From contig JACKDE010000004.1 in the NCBI GenBank assembly GCA_020633675.1, positions 372,001-436,000 of the forward strand: 64,000 nucleotides of DNA, written 5' to 3'. Under the pieces are notes generated by a model, which saw nothing but the letters and a program-made list of their open reading frames with translations, searched no databases and had not been told where the DNA came from. This DNA is from Deferribacteres bacterium. GTDB lineage: Bacteria > Zhuqueibacterota > Zhuqueibacteria > Zhuqueibacterales > Geothermadaptataceae. Position numbers and translations under genes: made by a program. This document shows positions 52,810 to 61,494 of the stretch, piece after piece; position 1 is the stretch's first letter; each line of letters starts with the position of its first letter.

Positions 52810-53952
52810 ATGCACATCATTTCGATCTTTGCACGCTTAATTGAACAAGCAGGTCAGGCAATTCCAGAGCAGGGAGACACCACTGCTGTTGTGCTGCTTG
52901 TCATCTATGTTTTGCTCGCCCTGGTTTTTTCTTTTCTCTGCTCAATCGCCGAAGCGGTGCTTTTGAGCATCACGCCATCCTACATCGAGAGCCAGAAAAA
53001 AGCACGGCCCCAATTCGCCGCGATGATAAAACGGCTGAAGCAAGACAATATTGATCAGTCGCTGGCTGCCATTCTCACATTAAATACCATTGCGCATACT
53101 GTCGGGGCCATCGGAGCTGGCGCCCAGGCGACAGCTATACTCGGAAGCGCCTGGTTTGGCCTGTTCTCCGCGCTGATGACACTGATGATTCTCTTCCTGT
53201 CGGAGATCTTTCCCAAAACTGTCGGCGCACTTTATTGGGCGAGGCTGGCAAGGCCGATCGCACTTTTTGTATATGGCCTGATCATCACGCTTTACCCAAT
53301 TGTGTGGGTATCAGAAAAAGTGACCAAGCTCATCTCCCACGGAAAGCCTGTGCACATTTTCAGCCGGGACGAATTCATCGCCATGGCACGGCTCGGCGAA
53401 CAAACCGGACTGCTGAAGGACAAAGAATCCCGCATTATCCGAAACTTGTTTCGGTTCGGCTCCCTGTGCGTGATTGACGTCATGACGCCACGCACGGTTA
53501 TTTTTGCTTTGCCGGAAGATGCCACCGTGAAAGAGAAGATGAACCCTGTCATCCAAATTCCCTTTTCGCGCATTCCCGTTTATCTAAGGGACATCGATGA
53601 TATCACCGGGTTCGTCCTTCGAGATGATATTTTATTGAGAAAAGCCCAGGGCGAAAGCGATGAAAAACTCAAAACGCTGAAACATCAAATCATCAGGGTT
53701 CCGGAAACCGTTTCAGTCGCGATGTTGCTGGAGCGTTTTCTCAAAGACCGCCAGCATATCGCGCTGGTGGTCGATGAACACGGCGGCACAAAAGGCCTGG
53801 CGACCCTGGAAGATGTAATCGAGACCTTGCTCGGCTCAGAGATTATCGATGAAAAGGACAAAATCGAGGATATGCGCATGCTTGCGCGAAAACTCTGGCG
53901 GGATCGTATCCGGGCGCTTGGCATCGAAGGGGAGATCGCTGAAGGGAATTGA
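52810..53952 (+). CDS. CNNM/CorB-type membrane protein with DUF21 and CBS domains
   Basis: The 380-residue protein has an N-terminal DUF21 membrane domain (residues 25-180) with LLVIYVLLALVFSFLCSIAEAVLLS, then LTLNTIAHTVGAIGAGA and LMTLMILFLSEIFPKTVGALY (the LSEIFPKxxG signature), followed by a CBS pair (residues about 205-330) with VIDVMTPRTVIFALPED and IALVVDEHGGTKGLATLEDVIE. The TransportAssoc-like CorC_HlyC tail is very short. Proteins of this group act in magnesium or other divalent cation transport. It starts 91 bp after the MauE-rhodanese gene on the same strand. Confidence 0.92.
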   Translation: MHIISIFARLIEQAGQAIPEQGDTTAVVLLVIYVLLALVFSFLCSIAEAVLLSITPSYIESQKKARPQFAAMIKRLKQDNIDQSLAAILTLNTIAHTVGAIGAGAQATAILGSAWFGLFSALMTLMILFLSEIFPKTVGALYWARLARPIALFVYGLIITLYPIVWVSEKVTKLISHGKPVHIFSRDEFIAMARLGEQTGLLKDKESRIIRNLFRFGSLCVIDVMTPRTVIFALPEDATVKEKMNPVIQIPFSRIPVYLRDIDDITGFVLRDDILLRKAQGESDEKLKTLKHQIIRVPETVSVAMLLERFLKDRQHIALVVDEHGGTKGLATLEDVIETLLGSEIIDEKDKIEDMRMLARKLWRDRIRALGIEGEIAEGN

Positions 53953-54032
53953 CGTGCATTTCTCATGCACTGACCGATAATGTAAAATTTGTAGAAGGAT
54001 TCATATTTGTGCCAATCCGAAAGGCCGTCTTT

Positions 54033-54125
54033 TCATCCTGAAAGGATCTATGTTGCCCTTATTGCATGCGTCGGATCAAACGAAAACATGCCCCTTTATC
54101 GAAAAAGATTCATCTGGAATGACAC
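54033..54125. repeat. Palindromic repeat, copy 2 (TCATCCTGAAAGGATCT family)
   Basis: The left arm is TCATCCTGAAAGGATCTATG and the right arm AAAGATTCATCTGGAATGACA, near-complementary to each other and matching the arms of the copy at 16329-16424. The internal 55 bp is unrelated between the two copies. Confidence 0.75.
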
Positions 54126-54184
54126 TGGAGATTTTCGGGTAGACACTTGATGCATTAAAGCATGTAACCAATCAAATAGAACGC

Positions 54185-54210
54185 AAGGCCGCGCACGATA
54201 CGGCTTTTTT
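54185..54210 (+). terminator. Terminator-like hairpin beyond the CBS-protein gene
   Basis: AAGGCCG and CGGCTTTTTT pair around a 9-nt loop and end in six T on the plus strand. It is some 230 bp after the CBS-protein stop, so it could end that transcript after the repeat or serve the convergent E1 gene from the other strand. Confidence 0.55.
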
Positions 54211-54356
54211 ATTTTGGTGTGTCAAAGTTGCTTGATTATATAAATGAATGAGCGTGGAAGCATGGCGCGCTATTCCTCCCCAGGTTTTGCACTGGATATT
54301 GATTTTTGCTACGATTGTGCACAGAGCAGCGAAGGTGCCATGCTTAATAGCATATC

Positions 54357-56861
54357 TCAATACCCCACTCCCCCCCTTACCGCTTCTTCAATCTGCTCGG
54401 CGCTGACGAGGAATGCCTGCTCCAGCGGCGGGCTGTAGGGTACCGGCGCGTCGAGGGCGCCCAGCACACGCACCGGCGCATCGAGGTATTCGAACGCTTC
54501 TTCGGCGATGATCGAGGCAATCGACTGGCCGAGGCCGCCGGTCTTGCTGTCTTCGTGCACGATCAGCGCACGCCCAGTTTTTTGCACGCTCGCCAAAATC
54601 GCACTTTTGTCCAGCGGCAAAATTGTGCGCAGATCGAGCACCTCGCAGGAAATGCCTTCCACCTCCAAATTTTTCGCCACTTTCAGACAAGTATGCACAT
54701 ACGCCCCATAAGTGATAATGCTCACATCCGTGCCTTCGTGCTTGAGGTGCGCCGTGCCAATCGGCAGTACAAAATCATCGACTGCGTCCGGCAAATACTG
54801 CTTGATGTGGGCGTCGCGGTAGAGCGCGATGTGCTCGTAAAACAGCACCGGATTGTCGTCGCGAATGGCGGCTTTCAGCAAAGCTTTGGCCTCGCGCGGC
54901 GTCGACGGGCAGACGATTTTCAGCCCGGGCGTGCGGTAAAACCACGGCTCAGTGTTTTGCGAATGGTACGGCCCGGCCGAGCGCAGGCCGCCCCACGGCA
55001 TGCGGATGGTGAGTGGCACCGGCTGCTGCCAGCGCGGAAAAATTTTGGCAGTGTTGTTCACTAATTGATTGAAGCCGCTGGCGATGAAATCGTTGAACTG
55101 GATCTCGGCAATCGGGCGCTTGCCCAGCAGCGCTGCACCGGTGGCCGCGCCGATGATCGCGCCTTCCGCCAACGGCGTGTTCAGAATGCGGTCGCCAAAC
55201 GGTTCCAGCAATGATTTTAAAATCACGAAAGCGTTGCCATATTTGCCGCCGACATCCTCTCCCAGAATGAAAGCATCGGGGTCGCGCGCCAGCTCTTCGT
55301 GCAGCGCCTCGACGATGGCCTGCCAAAAAGTTTTGCCCTTGGCGTTGATCTCAAATCCCACCGGCTCATCGCTGCGCCAGTCGATTTTTGGCGGAAAGGC
55401 AGAAGTGCGGTTGTGGAGTGGCTCGCTGTGCTGCAAGCGTGGGCCGTCGGTCAGCACGGGGACGCAGGCCTCGCTCACATCCGGCCACGGCGCCGCGATC
55501 ACCTGCTGTGCCGCCGCTTCGATTTCGGCTTCGACTTCTGCAACCATTTTTTTATAAGCAGATTTGGTTAGTACACGCTCCCGAATCAACTTCTTGCGGT
55601 ACTGCTCAATTGGATCTTTTTCGCGCCAATAACGATATTTCTCCGGGTCGAGATAGCCATTTTCCGACGGCTCGGGATAGCGCAAATACTGGTCGGGCTC
55701 GCTGCCGAAATAGAGCATGTCGTCGTGGTGGGCGTGGCCGCACATGCGCATCGAAATCAGCTCGATCATCACCGGGCCGTCACCGCGGCGGCAGGCATCT
55801 GCGGCTTCGGTCACGGCGGCAAAAATCGCTTCGGGATCGGTGCCGTCGACGGTGATGCTGCGCAGGCCGTAGCCGAGTGCGCGCTGGCCGAGCCGTGTGC
55901 AGGCAAACTGCTCGTGGATCGGCGTCGACAGCGCGGTTTGGTTGTTTTGCACAATAAAAACGATTGGCATTTTTTGCACCGCCGCATAGTTCACCACTTC
56001 GTGCCACTCGCCGGAGGATGTGCCGCCATCGCCGATGCAACTGACGACGACGCGGCCGCTGCCTTTCAGCGCCAGCCCGAGGCCACAGGCGGTGCCGGTG
56101 CTGGCCGTGATCGGTGCGGCTGGCGGCAGCACACCTTTGGCAAAATCGCCGATATGCAGGTCCTTGCCATGCGTCGGAATGCCGCGCTTGCCCATCTGCG
56201 CCGTCATCGCGACAATCGGTTCCATGCCCATCACCAGCGCCAGGCCGAGATCGCGGATCATCGGGGTGACGAAATCGCCCTGGTAGCTTGCGGCGTCGGT
56301 CGAATCGGGCTGGCGCTTCAGGCGGATGCCCGCCGCGTAAATTGCTTCCTGTCCCATCGAACGAAAGCCTTTGCCCTGAAACGGCGCACCGCTCGGCAGC
56401 TTGACTTCCGAGTTGGTGAACAGCTTTTTGAGCCGGGCATCGAGATAGCGGGTGCGCAACATGCCGTACAAAATGTCGCGTTTCTCGTCAGCGCTGAGCG
56501 ACTTTTTGATGGCAAAGCGGGCAAATGCGCCGTCGAGGTCGGCAAACAGGCGCTCGGCCATTTCCTCGACTTCGGAGGCGATTGATCGGGTCGGATACAG
56601 CTCATTTTTTTTAAACGAAGCAGGTATATGAACAGCACTGATCTGCACTTTTTTGAAAAAATCGATTTTGAGTTTTTCCAATGCGGAGTCGTCGAGTTTG
56701 GTATTTTGCCATGTGGTGAGCTCATCGAAAATGTGCAGGATGTCCGGCAATAATGGCAGGGCTGATTGTGCGACCGTGCGCACAATTTCATCGCGCAGGT
56801 CTGCAAGTAGTGATGACGGTTTTGGGGCCTTGTTTTTGGCAGGTGCTTTTGGACGGTTCAT
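54357..56861 (-). CDS. Fused alpha-beta 2-oxoacid dehydrogenase E1 (branched-chain type)
   Basis: The 834-residue protein joins E1-alpha and E1-beta. The alpha half has the ThDP motif VVSCIGDGGTSSGEWHEVVNYAAVQ ending VFIVQNNQTALSTP (GDG-N), RSITVDGTDPEAIF, and PVMIELISMRMCGHAHHDD near residue 355. The beta half has FWQAIVEALHEELARDPD, FILGEDVGGKYG, LNTPLAEGAIIGAATGAALLG, AEIQFNDFIASGFNQLVNN, and the C-terminal VEGISCEVLDLRTILPLDKS. It decarboxylates a 2-oxoacid, most like branched-chain 2-oxoisovalerate, and passes acyl to E2. The first 110 residues are helical and unassigned. No E2 or E3 gene is next to it. Confidence 0.92.
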   Translation of the reverse strand: MNRPKAPAKNKAPKPSSLLADLRDEIVRTVAQSALPLLPDILHIFDELTTWQNTKLDDSALEKLKIDFFKKVQISAVHIPASFKKNELYPTRSIASEVEEMAERLFADLDGAFARFAIKKSLSADEKRDILYGMLRTRYLDARLKKLFTNSEVKLPSGAPFQGKGFRSMGQEAIYAAGIRLKRQPDSTDAASYQGDFVTPMIRDLGLALVMGMEPIVAMTAQMGKRGIPTHGKDLHIGDFAKGVLPPAAPITASTGTACGLGLALKGSGRVVVSCIGDGGTSSGEWHEVVNYAAVQKMPIVFIVQNNQTALSTPIHEQFACTRLGQRALGYGLRSITVDGTDPEAIFAAVTEAADACRRGDGPVMIELISMRMCGHAHHDDMLYFGSEPDQYLRYPEPSENGYLDPEKYRYWREKDPIEQYRKKLIRERVLTKSAYKKMVAEVEAEIEAAAQQVIAAPWPDVSEACVPVLTDGPRLQHSEPLHNRTSAFPPKIDWRSDEPVGFEINAKGKTFWQAIVEALHEELARDPDAFILGEDVGGKYGNAFVILKSLLEPFGDRILNTPLAEGAIIGAATGAALLGKRPIAEIQFNDFIASGFNQLVNNTAKIFPRWQQPVPLTIRMPWGGLRSAGPYHSQNTEPWFYRTPGLKIVCPSTPREAKALLKAAIRDDNPVLFYEHIALYRDAHIKQYLPDAVDDFVLPIGTAHLKHEGTDVSIITYGAYVHTCLKVAKNLEVEGISCEVLDLRTILPLDKSAILASVQKTGRALIVHEDSKTGGLGQSIASIIAEEAFEYLDAPVRVLGALDAPVPYSPPLEQAFLVSAEQIEEAVRGGVGY

Positions 56862-57168
56862 GGATTTTGCTTTCGATGGATCAAAGAATTTTCACGGGCC
56901 GCAAATGATTCGTGGGCTACCGGGCATTTTCTGCAGTAGCCCATATATGTCAACACTTCGTGGTTTTGACAACTAAAATATCCAAAATCTCTATAGTCAT
57001 ATCATCCCTTCGGGATTTTTTTATTACACTAATTCCGGAAGATTGGCATGAATATAGAAAAGTGATTCCACATATATCTCAAAGCCCTTTCAGGGGTGAC
57101 ATGTGTGGATGAATCGAAAGATGTGTCCGGTAGTGAATCGTGGGCATTCGCATCATTCGCGCCAAAAC
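56862..57168. other. Intergenic region filled with palindromic modules
   Basis: ATCCC-TTC-GGGAT followed by seven T (57003-57023) and a CCACAT/ATGTG-GG palindrome with an inner AAAGCCC-TTTCAGGGG (57069-57110) lie in tandem; a further imperfect palindrome TGTCAACACTTCG/GTTTTGACA is at 56948-56975. These look like REP-type intergenic modules. No ORF is credible. Confidence 0.55.
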
Positions 57169-57780
57169 CTATTTTCTGCGTAGCAAAAATCGGATTTCAT
57201 AACACGGGAAAAGCGCGCTGAAGTTCTCTTCGTACAACTCGCGCATATAGTTATTGAGATTAAACAAAGCCCCGAGTGCTTTTTTGAAGCCATGCCGGAC
57301 ATAGAAGGGCGGCGACGATTTGAAGTTTAAATCGACTTCGGACAGGCGAAAGGCTGTGGTCGGGATGTATTGCGGCACGCGGCGTTTCATGATTGCATCA
57401 TCGGCGAGGTACGAGAAGCTGTAGAGACCGAAAAATTGCTTGTGGGTATAATCCGAGTAAAAATAGGGATTGGAGAAATGCGGCACCACCACCTCCAGAG
57501 CACCATTCTTTTTGAGCACGCGCGCCAGTTCGTTCAGCAGCGCCGGCAAATCGGCGACATGCTCGAAAAAATGGAAGGCGTGCACAGCATCGACGGAGCC
57601 ATCCCGGAACTGCGCCAGCACTTCGAAGACATCGCCCACCAAATCGACATCGTCAAAGTCGAGCGCATCAATGCCGATCCAGGATTTGTCGCGCTTGCGA
57701 TTACCACACCCCAATTCCAGTTCAACCCGTTCGCTGTCAGCCAGGCGAGGCAAAAGTTGGTGTTTGTCGATTATCGTCAT
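57169..57780 (-). CDS. Class I SAM-dependent methyltransferase
   Basis: The protein of 203 residues has motif I VELELGCGNRKRDKSWIGID near residue 18 (ELGCGxxKxxxWIGID, typical of methyltransferase_11 members tied to glycan or lipid biosynthesis), DVDLVGDVFEV (acidic after strand 2), VDAVHAFHFFEHVADLPALL, and ALEVVVPHFSNPYFYSDYTHKQFF. A helical, basic C-terminus follows. The start ATG 57780 was chosen; a reading from 57828 adds 16 residues. Substrate unknown; similar proteins modify sugars or O-antigen. Confidence 0.88.
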   Translation of the reverse strand: MTIIDKHQLLPRLADSERVELELGCGNRKRDKSWIGIDALDFDDVDLVGDVFEVLAQFRDGSVDAVHAFHFFEHVADLPALLNELARVLKKNGALEVVVPHFSNPYFYSDYTHKQFFGLYSFSYLADDAIMKRRVPQYIPTTAFRLSEVDLNFKSSPPFYVRHGFKKALGALFNLNNYMRELYEENFSALFPCYEIRFLLRRK

Positions 57781-58476
57781 GGCAGAATGTAAGGCATTCT
57801 TGCATTTATTGCAGCGATTAAAAGACAAAATTTTTCATTTTTAAAATTGCAGGGCGAACAAAGCGCTATCCAGGCGAATAGGGATAGCCTGAATGATTCA
57901 AGAAAGTGACCACCACGGCTCGAAGACATGACGTCTTTTCCCGAAGTCGTGGAGCTTCAGGGGTGAATAATCCGGATAAAACGATATGTTTGTTTTATGT
58001 AAAGTTGGGCATGCAGCGGAACTGAAGCCGCGCCAGGAAGGTTGGCAGGTACAAGACGACGTTAACATGAGTTCGATATAAGCAAAATATCAGCTTTTTC
58101 AGCCTGGGCGCAGTCGAAGGCGATTGGAAGCCTTTGCTTACCACGCTCAAAATCTTTATGGTTCGACGCCACTCACTATGAAGATGGCTCACGACACAGG
58201 CGGAAAATATATACATCGAGCTCACATCACGTTGCTGGGTTCTGGGTATATTTCCTGAAACGAATGTTGTTCCTTCTCTATTTGTGAAATTCCTGTCAAA
58301 TGACTGCGTGCGCCTCTCGCGATCGACAAAAAGGAGTTGCAGTTGATTTGACAAAATGGCATTATTGTTCGGGAAAATGAATCTCCATTTTTAAAGCACG
58401 TCATCATCTGCGATAGAATGACATTTTTCTGAACGGAATTGTACTGTGGTATTTCATTCTTCATAGGGAGCAAAAC
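57781..58476. other. 696-bp intergenic region upstream of the selenoprotein candidate
   Basis: No credible ORF. A hairpin CCACG/CGTGG with inner AAGAC/GTCTT lies at 57914-57953. A TTGACA hexamer at 58348-58353 lies about 125 bp before the start codon of the selenoprotein candidate, with no good -10 at the right spacing; a TAGAAT nearby has no good -35. I searched for a selC-like tRNA (TCA anticodon, GGTTCGA T-loop) and saw none. Confidence 0.5.
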
Positions 58477-58875
58477 ATGCAGAAGGTCGATTTAAAGCTG
58501 GCGTTGCTGCTGCTGGCAATCAGTGTTCTCAGTGCGCTGGGCTGCGGCAAGCAAGCCGAACAGCAGCACGCTGATGACGCACGCGCAGCACTGCAAGCCA
58601 GGGTTGTGTACTATGCCATCCCCGGCTGACCGTATTGCGAGAGTGTCACTGCCATCGTGAATGGCATCGAAAAAGAGAAAAACTGCGCGATTTCAGTCAT
58701 CATCAAAGACGCGACCGCCGACGAAAATCAGGCAGCCATCCAGGCGCTGGGATTTGGCTCACATGGGCTGGTTGTATACGATACTAATGATGCCATCAAG
58801 CAAAAGCTCGATGGCCATAATTTGGACGAAGCGGATATACGCAAGGCCATCGATGCGGCGCTGGCTGAAAACTAA
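58477..58875 (+). CDS. Candidate selenoprotein: thioredoxin/glutaredoxin-like lipoprotein with UPYC motif
   Basis: From ATG 58477 (GGGAG eight bases upstream) the frame reads 50 residues, a TGA at 58627-58629, then 81 more residues to TAA 58873-58875. The N-terminus is a lipoprotein signal (LLAISVLSALGC, lipobox Cys 23). Around the TGA the protein reads VVYYAIPG-U-PYCESVTAIV: the TGA occupies the first Cys of a glutaredoxin-type CPYC motif and is followed by PYC, so selenocysteine (U51, C54) is the simplest reading. A hairpin TGCCAT-CGTGA-ATGGCA lies at 58650-58666, about 20 nt beyond the TGA, with G as the second loop base, as in bacterial SECIS elements. The rest is a thioredoxin-like alpha/beta pattern. 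Standard gene calling would split it. A nonsense mutation is the alternative. Confidence 0.75.
58650..58666 (+). promoter_or_regulatory. Candidate bacterial SECIS hairpin
   Basis: TGCCAT pairs fully with ATGGCA around the loop CGTGA. The loop G lies 27-28 nt beyond the TGA at 58627-58629, within the known spacing for bacterial SECIS elements recognised by SelB. The hairpin lies in coding sequence, as usual in bacteria. Confidence 0.6.
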
Positions 58876-58914
58876 CGATCAAGTGGATGAACTGTTCTTA
58901 AAATGATCAAAGGC

Positions 58915-60846
58915 ATGAACAAATACATTAAAACAGGGCTGCTATTGGGGCTGGTGCTGCCGGGCTTTGCAAGCGTCCTGGCCCAGCCGATGCCGCACAG
59001 ATCGGATGCCGTACCCACAGCCGCGCCAGCCCTCGAGCAGGTGCTGTCGCTGCCGGATGAAGATTTTGATCTGGCAAAAGCCGTACTGACGCTCTCGCGC
59101 GAGGCCAGCGAAATCATTCTCGGCAAGAGCTTTTCCGTGGATGAGTATGCACAGCGCATCGATCGCATGGCAGCCGTCATCGAGCCGGAGTTGCGCGGGC
59201 AGCAGACACCCGGACAGATTATCAAAACCATTAACTGGCACTATTTTTCGCGCTGGCGCTTCACAGTCGATGCATCGGACAGCAATGGTCAGAATCCGGA
59301 AAACCTGTTTTTGCACACCGTGCTTGACCGCAAAATCGGCTATTGCCTGTCGCTGTCGATTCCCTATTTATGTCTGGGAGAGCGTCTCAATCTGCCGCTT
59401 TATGGCGTGCCGGCACCCGGTCATTTTTTTGTGCGCTACGACGATGGGGCAACGCAGATCAACATCGAGACCACCAGCGATGGAGCGTTTGTCGAAGACC
59501 GTTTTTATGCTGAAAAATACCATTTGCTCAGGCCGGATCCGTTTTATCTGCATAATTTGACCAAAAAACAGGTACTGGCCATTATCCTGAACAATCTTGG
59601 CAACCTGTACAATCGCTCGGGCAATCCCATCAAAGCCATGCACGCGCTCGAAGTTGCGGTCGACCTCATCCCGGGCTATCCCGAGGCGCACACCAATCTG
59701 GGCAGCGCTTATCTCGAAAACGGCTTTGACGACCTCGCTCTGGAGCATCAGCGCAAAGCTGTTGCGCTCAATCCGCAATTGGCTGGTGCCTGGGTGAATC
59801 TCGGCAGCGCACTGTTCGCGAAAAACGAATTTGAAGAAGCCATTGCAGCCAACAGCAAGGCGCTCGAAATCGAGCCGGACCTGACCAACGCCCATGTCAA
59901 CATCGCGCGTATCCATTATGAACTGCACAATTATCAGAGTGCCTTGCAGTCGCTGCAGCGCGCCGAGGTGCTGCGACCGCACAGCGCAGAGTCACTCACG
60001 CTGCTCGGCAATGTCTATCGCGGCCTTGGGAACAATCAGGAAGCGATCGCTGCCTACAAAAAAGCCATTCAGCGCAATCCGGAAGATACCAGCCCGCGCG
60101 TCAATCTCGGCCATATCTACACTGAGCTCGCGCTTTACAATAAAGCTATCACCGCCTACCAAAGCGTGCTCGAAATCAAACCGGACTTTGCGGAAGTGCT
60201 GACCAACCTCGGTAATTTGTACCGCATCAAAAAGCGGTATAGCGAGTCGATTCAAGTTCTGGAAAAAGCGATCGTTCTCAATCCGCAATCGGCGGTTGCG
60301 CACTACAACCTCGGACTGTTGTACAATTTGACAGGCGAAATGCCCGAGCGCGCGATTGCAGCCTATCAAAATGCGCTCGAAAACGATCCCGACTTGCCAG
60401 AAGCACACCACAATCTCGGCGTGTTGTACCACCAAAAAATGGGCGATCTGGAGCGTGCGATCTGGCATTACAAGCAGGCAGTGGCTCTCAAGCCGCAGTT
60501 GCACGAAGCTTTTTTAAATCTTGGTATCGCCTATTTCACCAAAGGTGATTATGATGCCGCCATCACAGCGCTGAAAAGGGCGACACGTTTGCAGGCCGAT
60601 CTCGAAGCAGCGCATTACAATTTGGCGATTGCCTATGGCGAGAAGGGCATGGTGCAAAACCAAATGGCTGCCTACAAAAAAGTGCTAAACATCAATCCGC
60701 AGAATGCTGCTGCCTACTATAACGTGGCCATCGCCTACTACAATCGGCAGGAGTTTGCGCTGGCGCGAAAGTACTGCCAGAAAGCTGTTGATTTAGGCTA
60801 TGTGGCCAATCCGAAATTCCTGCAACTCCTGTCTGCATACCGTTAG
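58915..60846 (+). CDS. SirB1/transglutaminase-like domain plus TPR repeats, secreted
   Basis: The protein has a signal peptide (LPGFASVLAQ), then residues about 40-220 of the SirB1_N transglutaminase-like fold: DEYAQRIDRMAAVI, LFLHTVLDRKIGYCLSLSI (Cys region), LNLPLYGVPAPGHFFVRYDD (His) and INIETTSDGAFVEDRFY. Residues 225-640 are about twelve TPR units with the usual pattern (AHTNLGSAYLENGFDDLAL, AHYNLGLLYNLTGEMPERAI, AHYNLAIAYGEKGMVQNQM). It is probably periplasmic and scaffolds or processes other proteins. It lies 39 bp after the selenoprotein candidate, so the two may share a transcript. ATG 58903 is an alternative start. Confidence 0.92.
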   Translation: MNKYIKTGLLLGLVLPGFASVLAQPMPHRSDAVPTAAPALEQVLSLPDEDFDLAKAVLTLSREASEIILGKSFSVDEYAQRIDRMAAVIEPELRGQQTPGQIIKTINWHYFSRWRFTVDASDSNGQNPENLFLHTVLDRKIGYCLSLSIPYLCLGERLNLPLYGVPAPGHFFVRYDDGATQINIETTSDGAFVEDRFYAEKYHLLRPDPFYLHNLTKKQVLAIILNNLGNLYNRSGNPIKAMHALEVAVDLIPGYPEAHTNLGSAYLENGFDDLALEHQRKAVALNPQLAGAWVNLGSALFAKNEFEEAIAANSKALEIEPDLTNAHVNIARIHYELHNYQSALQSLQRAEVLRPHSAESLTLLGNVYRGLGNNQEAIAAYKKAIQRNPEDTSPRVNLGHIYTELALYNKAITAYQSVLEIKPDFAEVLTNLGNLYRIKKRYSESIQVLEKAIVLNPQSAVAHYNLGLLYNLTGEMPERAIAAYQNALENDPDLPEAHHNLGVLYHQKMGDLERAIWHYKQAVALKPQLHEAFLNLGIAYFTKGDYDAAITALKRATRLQADLEAAHYNLAIAYGEKGMVQNQMAAYKKVLNINPQNAAAYYNVAIAYYNRQEFALARKYCQKAVDLGYVANPKFLQLLSAYR

Positions 60847-60995
60847 CCCTCCTGTCTCTGATTGCTCGCAGCTTGCCGATTCGCCCTGGCGGCCTTATTT
60901 TAGTGTTGCAAATAACTGTGAGAGTCTTTACGTTGGCAGAACATGGCGCCGCATGAAGCCTTGGCTTCCCGGCATTGAAATACAGGGAGCAAAAC

Positions 60996-61397
60996 ATGAA
61001 ATCACCAGGCAAGAAAAAATCATTGATTGTGATCGGCGACCGGGTGCTGATCGAACCGGAAAATGCCAGCGAACGCACGGAAGTGGGACTGATTTTGCCG
61101 CAGACGGTGCTCGAAAAGGAGCAGGTCCAGGCAGGGCGTGTTGTGGCGGTCGGCCCGGGCATTCCGTTGCCGGATTTGGGCAATGCAGAGGATGAGCCCT
61201 GGCAGCAATCGAGCCAGGCACCGCGCTACGTACCGGTACAGGTCGAAGAAGGGGATTTTGCGCTATTTCTCAAAAAAGCCGCGATTGAAATCAAATGGGA
61301 TGACGAAAAATTTTTGATCGTGCCACAAGCTGCCGTGCTGGTGGTGGTACGCAATTCACCGGACGAAGAAAAAAGCGATTTGAATTTTGATTTTTAA
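60996..61397 (+). CDS. GroES-like (Cpn10 family) protein, divergent
   Basis: The protein of about 133 residues has the GroES beta-barrel start SLIVIGDRVLIEPENASERTEVGLILPQTVLEK and AGRVVAVGPGIPLPD, with FALFLKKAAIEIKWDDEKFLIVPQAAVLVVV corresponding to the second half. Between them is an acidic insertion (GNAEDEPWQQSSQAPRYVPVQ) absent from classical GroES, and the mobile loop is shortened. No groEL is adjacent. It could be a specialised co-chaperonin or a fold relative with another role. The start is fixed by GGGAGCAAAACATG, the same translation start block as in the selenoprotein candidate. Confidence 0.85.
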   Translation: MKSPGKKKSLIVIGDRVLIEPENASERTEVGLILPQTVLEKEQVQAGRVVAVGPGIPLPDLGNAEDEPWQQSSQAPRYVPVQVEEGDFALFLKKAAIEIKWDDEKFLIVPQAAVLVVVRNSPDEEKSDLNFDF

Positions 61398-61494
61398 GGG
61401 CGCGTTCATACGTTCGAGATTGCCGAGAAATCAGCTAACGACTCCCAAAATCAAAAGAGTACATAGCCATTCATCGGGAGATCAGGGACGATGC

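Larger units (their letters stand above)
53953..54356. other. 404-bp intergenic region carrying repeat copy 2 and a terminator
   Basis: A GTGCAT/ATGCAC hairpin directly follows the CBS protein stop (53954-53970). The palindromic repeat lies at 54033-54125 and a terminator-like hairpin near 54185-54210. I see no coding sequence. Confidence 0.6.

Noticed and set aside
55725..56585. 286-residue plus-strand ORF opposite the E1 gene
   Set aside because: Antisense shadow of a conserved gene; composition is an artefact of high GC.
58140..58170. GGTTCGAC resembling a tRNA T-loop near the selenoprotein candidate
   Set aside because: No complementary T-stem, acceptor stem or TCA anticodon arm could be found; not a selC gene.
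57995..58473. Overlapping minus-strand ORFs of 119 and 83 residues upstream of the selenoprotein candidate
   Set aside because: No domain, hydrophobic or start-site support; they overlap each other in different frames in an AT-rich intergenic stretch.
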